A DNA stretch of 64,000 bases, taken from positions 29,269,001-29,333,000 of the forward strand of contig NC_072807.1 of assembly GCF_028583425.1 (NCBI RefSeq), in the 5' to 3' direction. Of this stretch, positions 63,801-64,000 are shown one piece after another. Source of the stretch: Eublepharis macularius (Eukaryota; Chordata; Lepidosauria; Squamata; Eublepharidae). Every line of letters starts with the position of its first letter. Positions within the stretch are counted from its first letter, which is position 1. The notes below the pieces were generated by a model, which searched no databases, had not been told where the DNA came from, and was given only the letters and a program-made list of their open reading frames with translations. Made by a program: the position numbers and the translations under genes.

Positions 63801-64000
63801 GTATGAAAGATTTCGTTTTCGAGGAAATAATATTTGTGATGAACAAACTGAAGCTATTTACAAGGGATGCCCTGTTAGTCCGCTTTAGCAAAAATCAGCA
63901 GAGATCTTCCAGCTCCTTCAAGACTCTCAAATTTTTATTCAAGTACAAACTTTTGTGGTTTGATTGTTCGCCACCTTGGGGACTCTGGACTGGGTAGAAA

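Noticed and set aside
40666..63800. DMXL1 as the identity of the gene
   Set aside because: The N-terminus, exon 18 and the DESIHS acidic block agree with DMXL2 and differ from the DMXL1 sequence as I recall it.

Overview
This window is vertebrate genomic DNA, most likely from a squamate reptile (lizard or gecko). The repeats support this: a Bov-B LINE 3' end, SINEs with a 5S rRNA-derived head and Bov-B-like tail, tRNA-derived SINEs, abundant short hAT-type non-autonomous DNA transposons, and Penelope-like retroelement (PLE) pieces. The species cannot be named from sequence alone.

One host gene fills the window on the + strand: DMXL2 (rabconnectin-3 alpha, Dmx-like 2), a large WD40 scaffold of the V-ATPase-regulating RAVE/rabconnectin-3 complex. 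I could place the start codon in a CpG island (ATG at 2229) and 32 consecutive coding exons with GT-AG boundaries and fully consistent phase. The last one in the window ends at 63800. Together they encode 2594 complete codons plus 2 nt; the gene continues past the right edge, where the remaining exons and the C-terminal WD40 repeats should lie. DMXL2 was preferred over DMXL1 on residue-level recall of both human proteins; no alignment was run.

Layout: 1-1600 is upstream DNA with SINEs and a short TIR element. 1600-2330 is the CpG island with exon 1. Intron 1 (2316-15871) is the largest and is rich in foldback and hAT-like elements. Exons 2-8 (15872-26556) encode the N-terminal WD40 part; exons 9-17 (27002-40893) the middle part; exon 18 (41468-43144) is the largest exon and starts the Rav1-like region; exons 19-24 carry the rest of that region and an acidic, variable linker; exons 25-32 encode conserved helical stretches.

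The introns hold many layered insertions that can be read directly. They include hAT-type copies with 8-bp target duplications, a Bov-B tail inside a hAT-like element, SINE in SINE, a foldback inside a 5S-SINE, and hAT copies inside PLE sequence. The most interesting non-host signal is the PLE material. A fragment at 46353-47116 has a GIY-YIG-like C-terminal reading frame on the minus strand, and the related terminal repeats (best copy 18750-18787, also a second family at 10187-10227 on the minus strand) contain hammerhead-ribozyme-like cores. No RNA genes, CRISPR arrays or second host gene were found.
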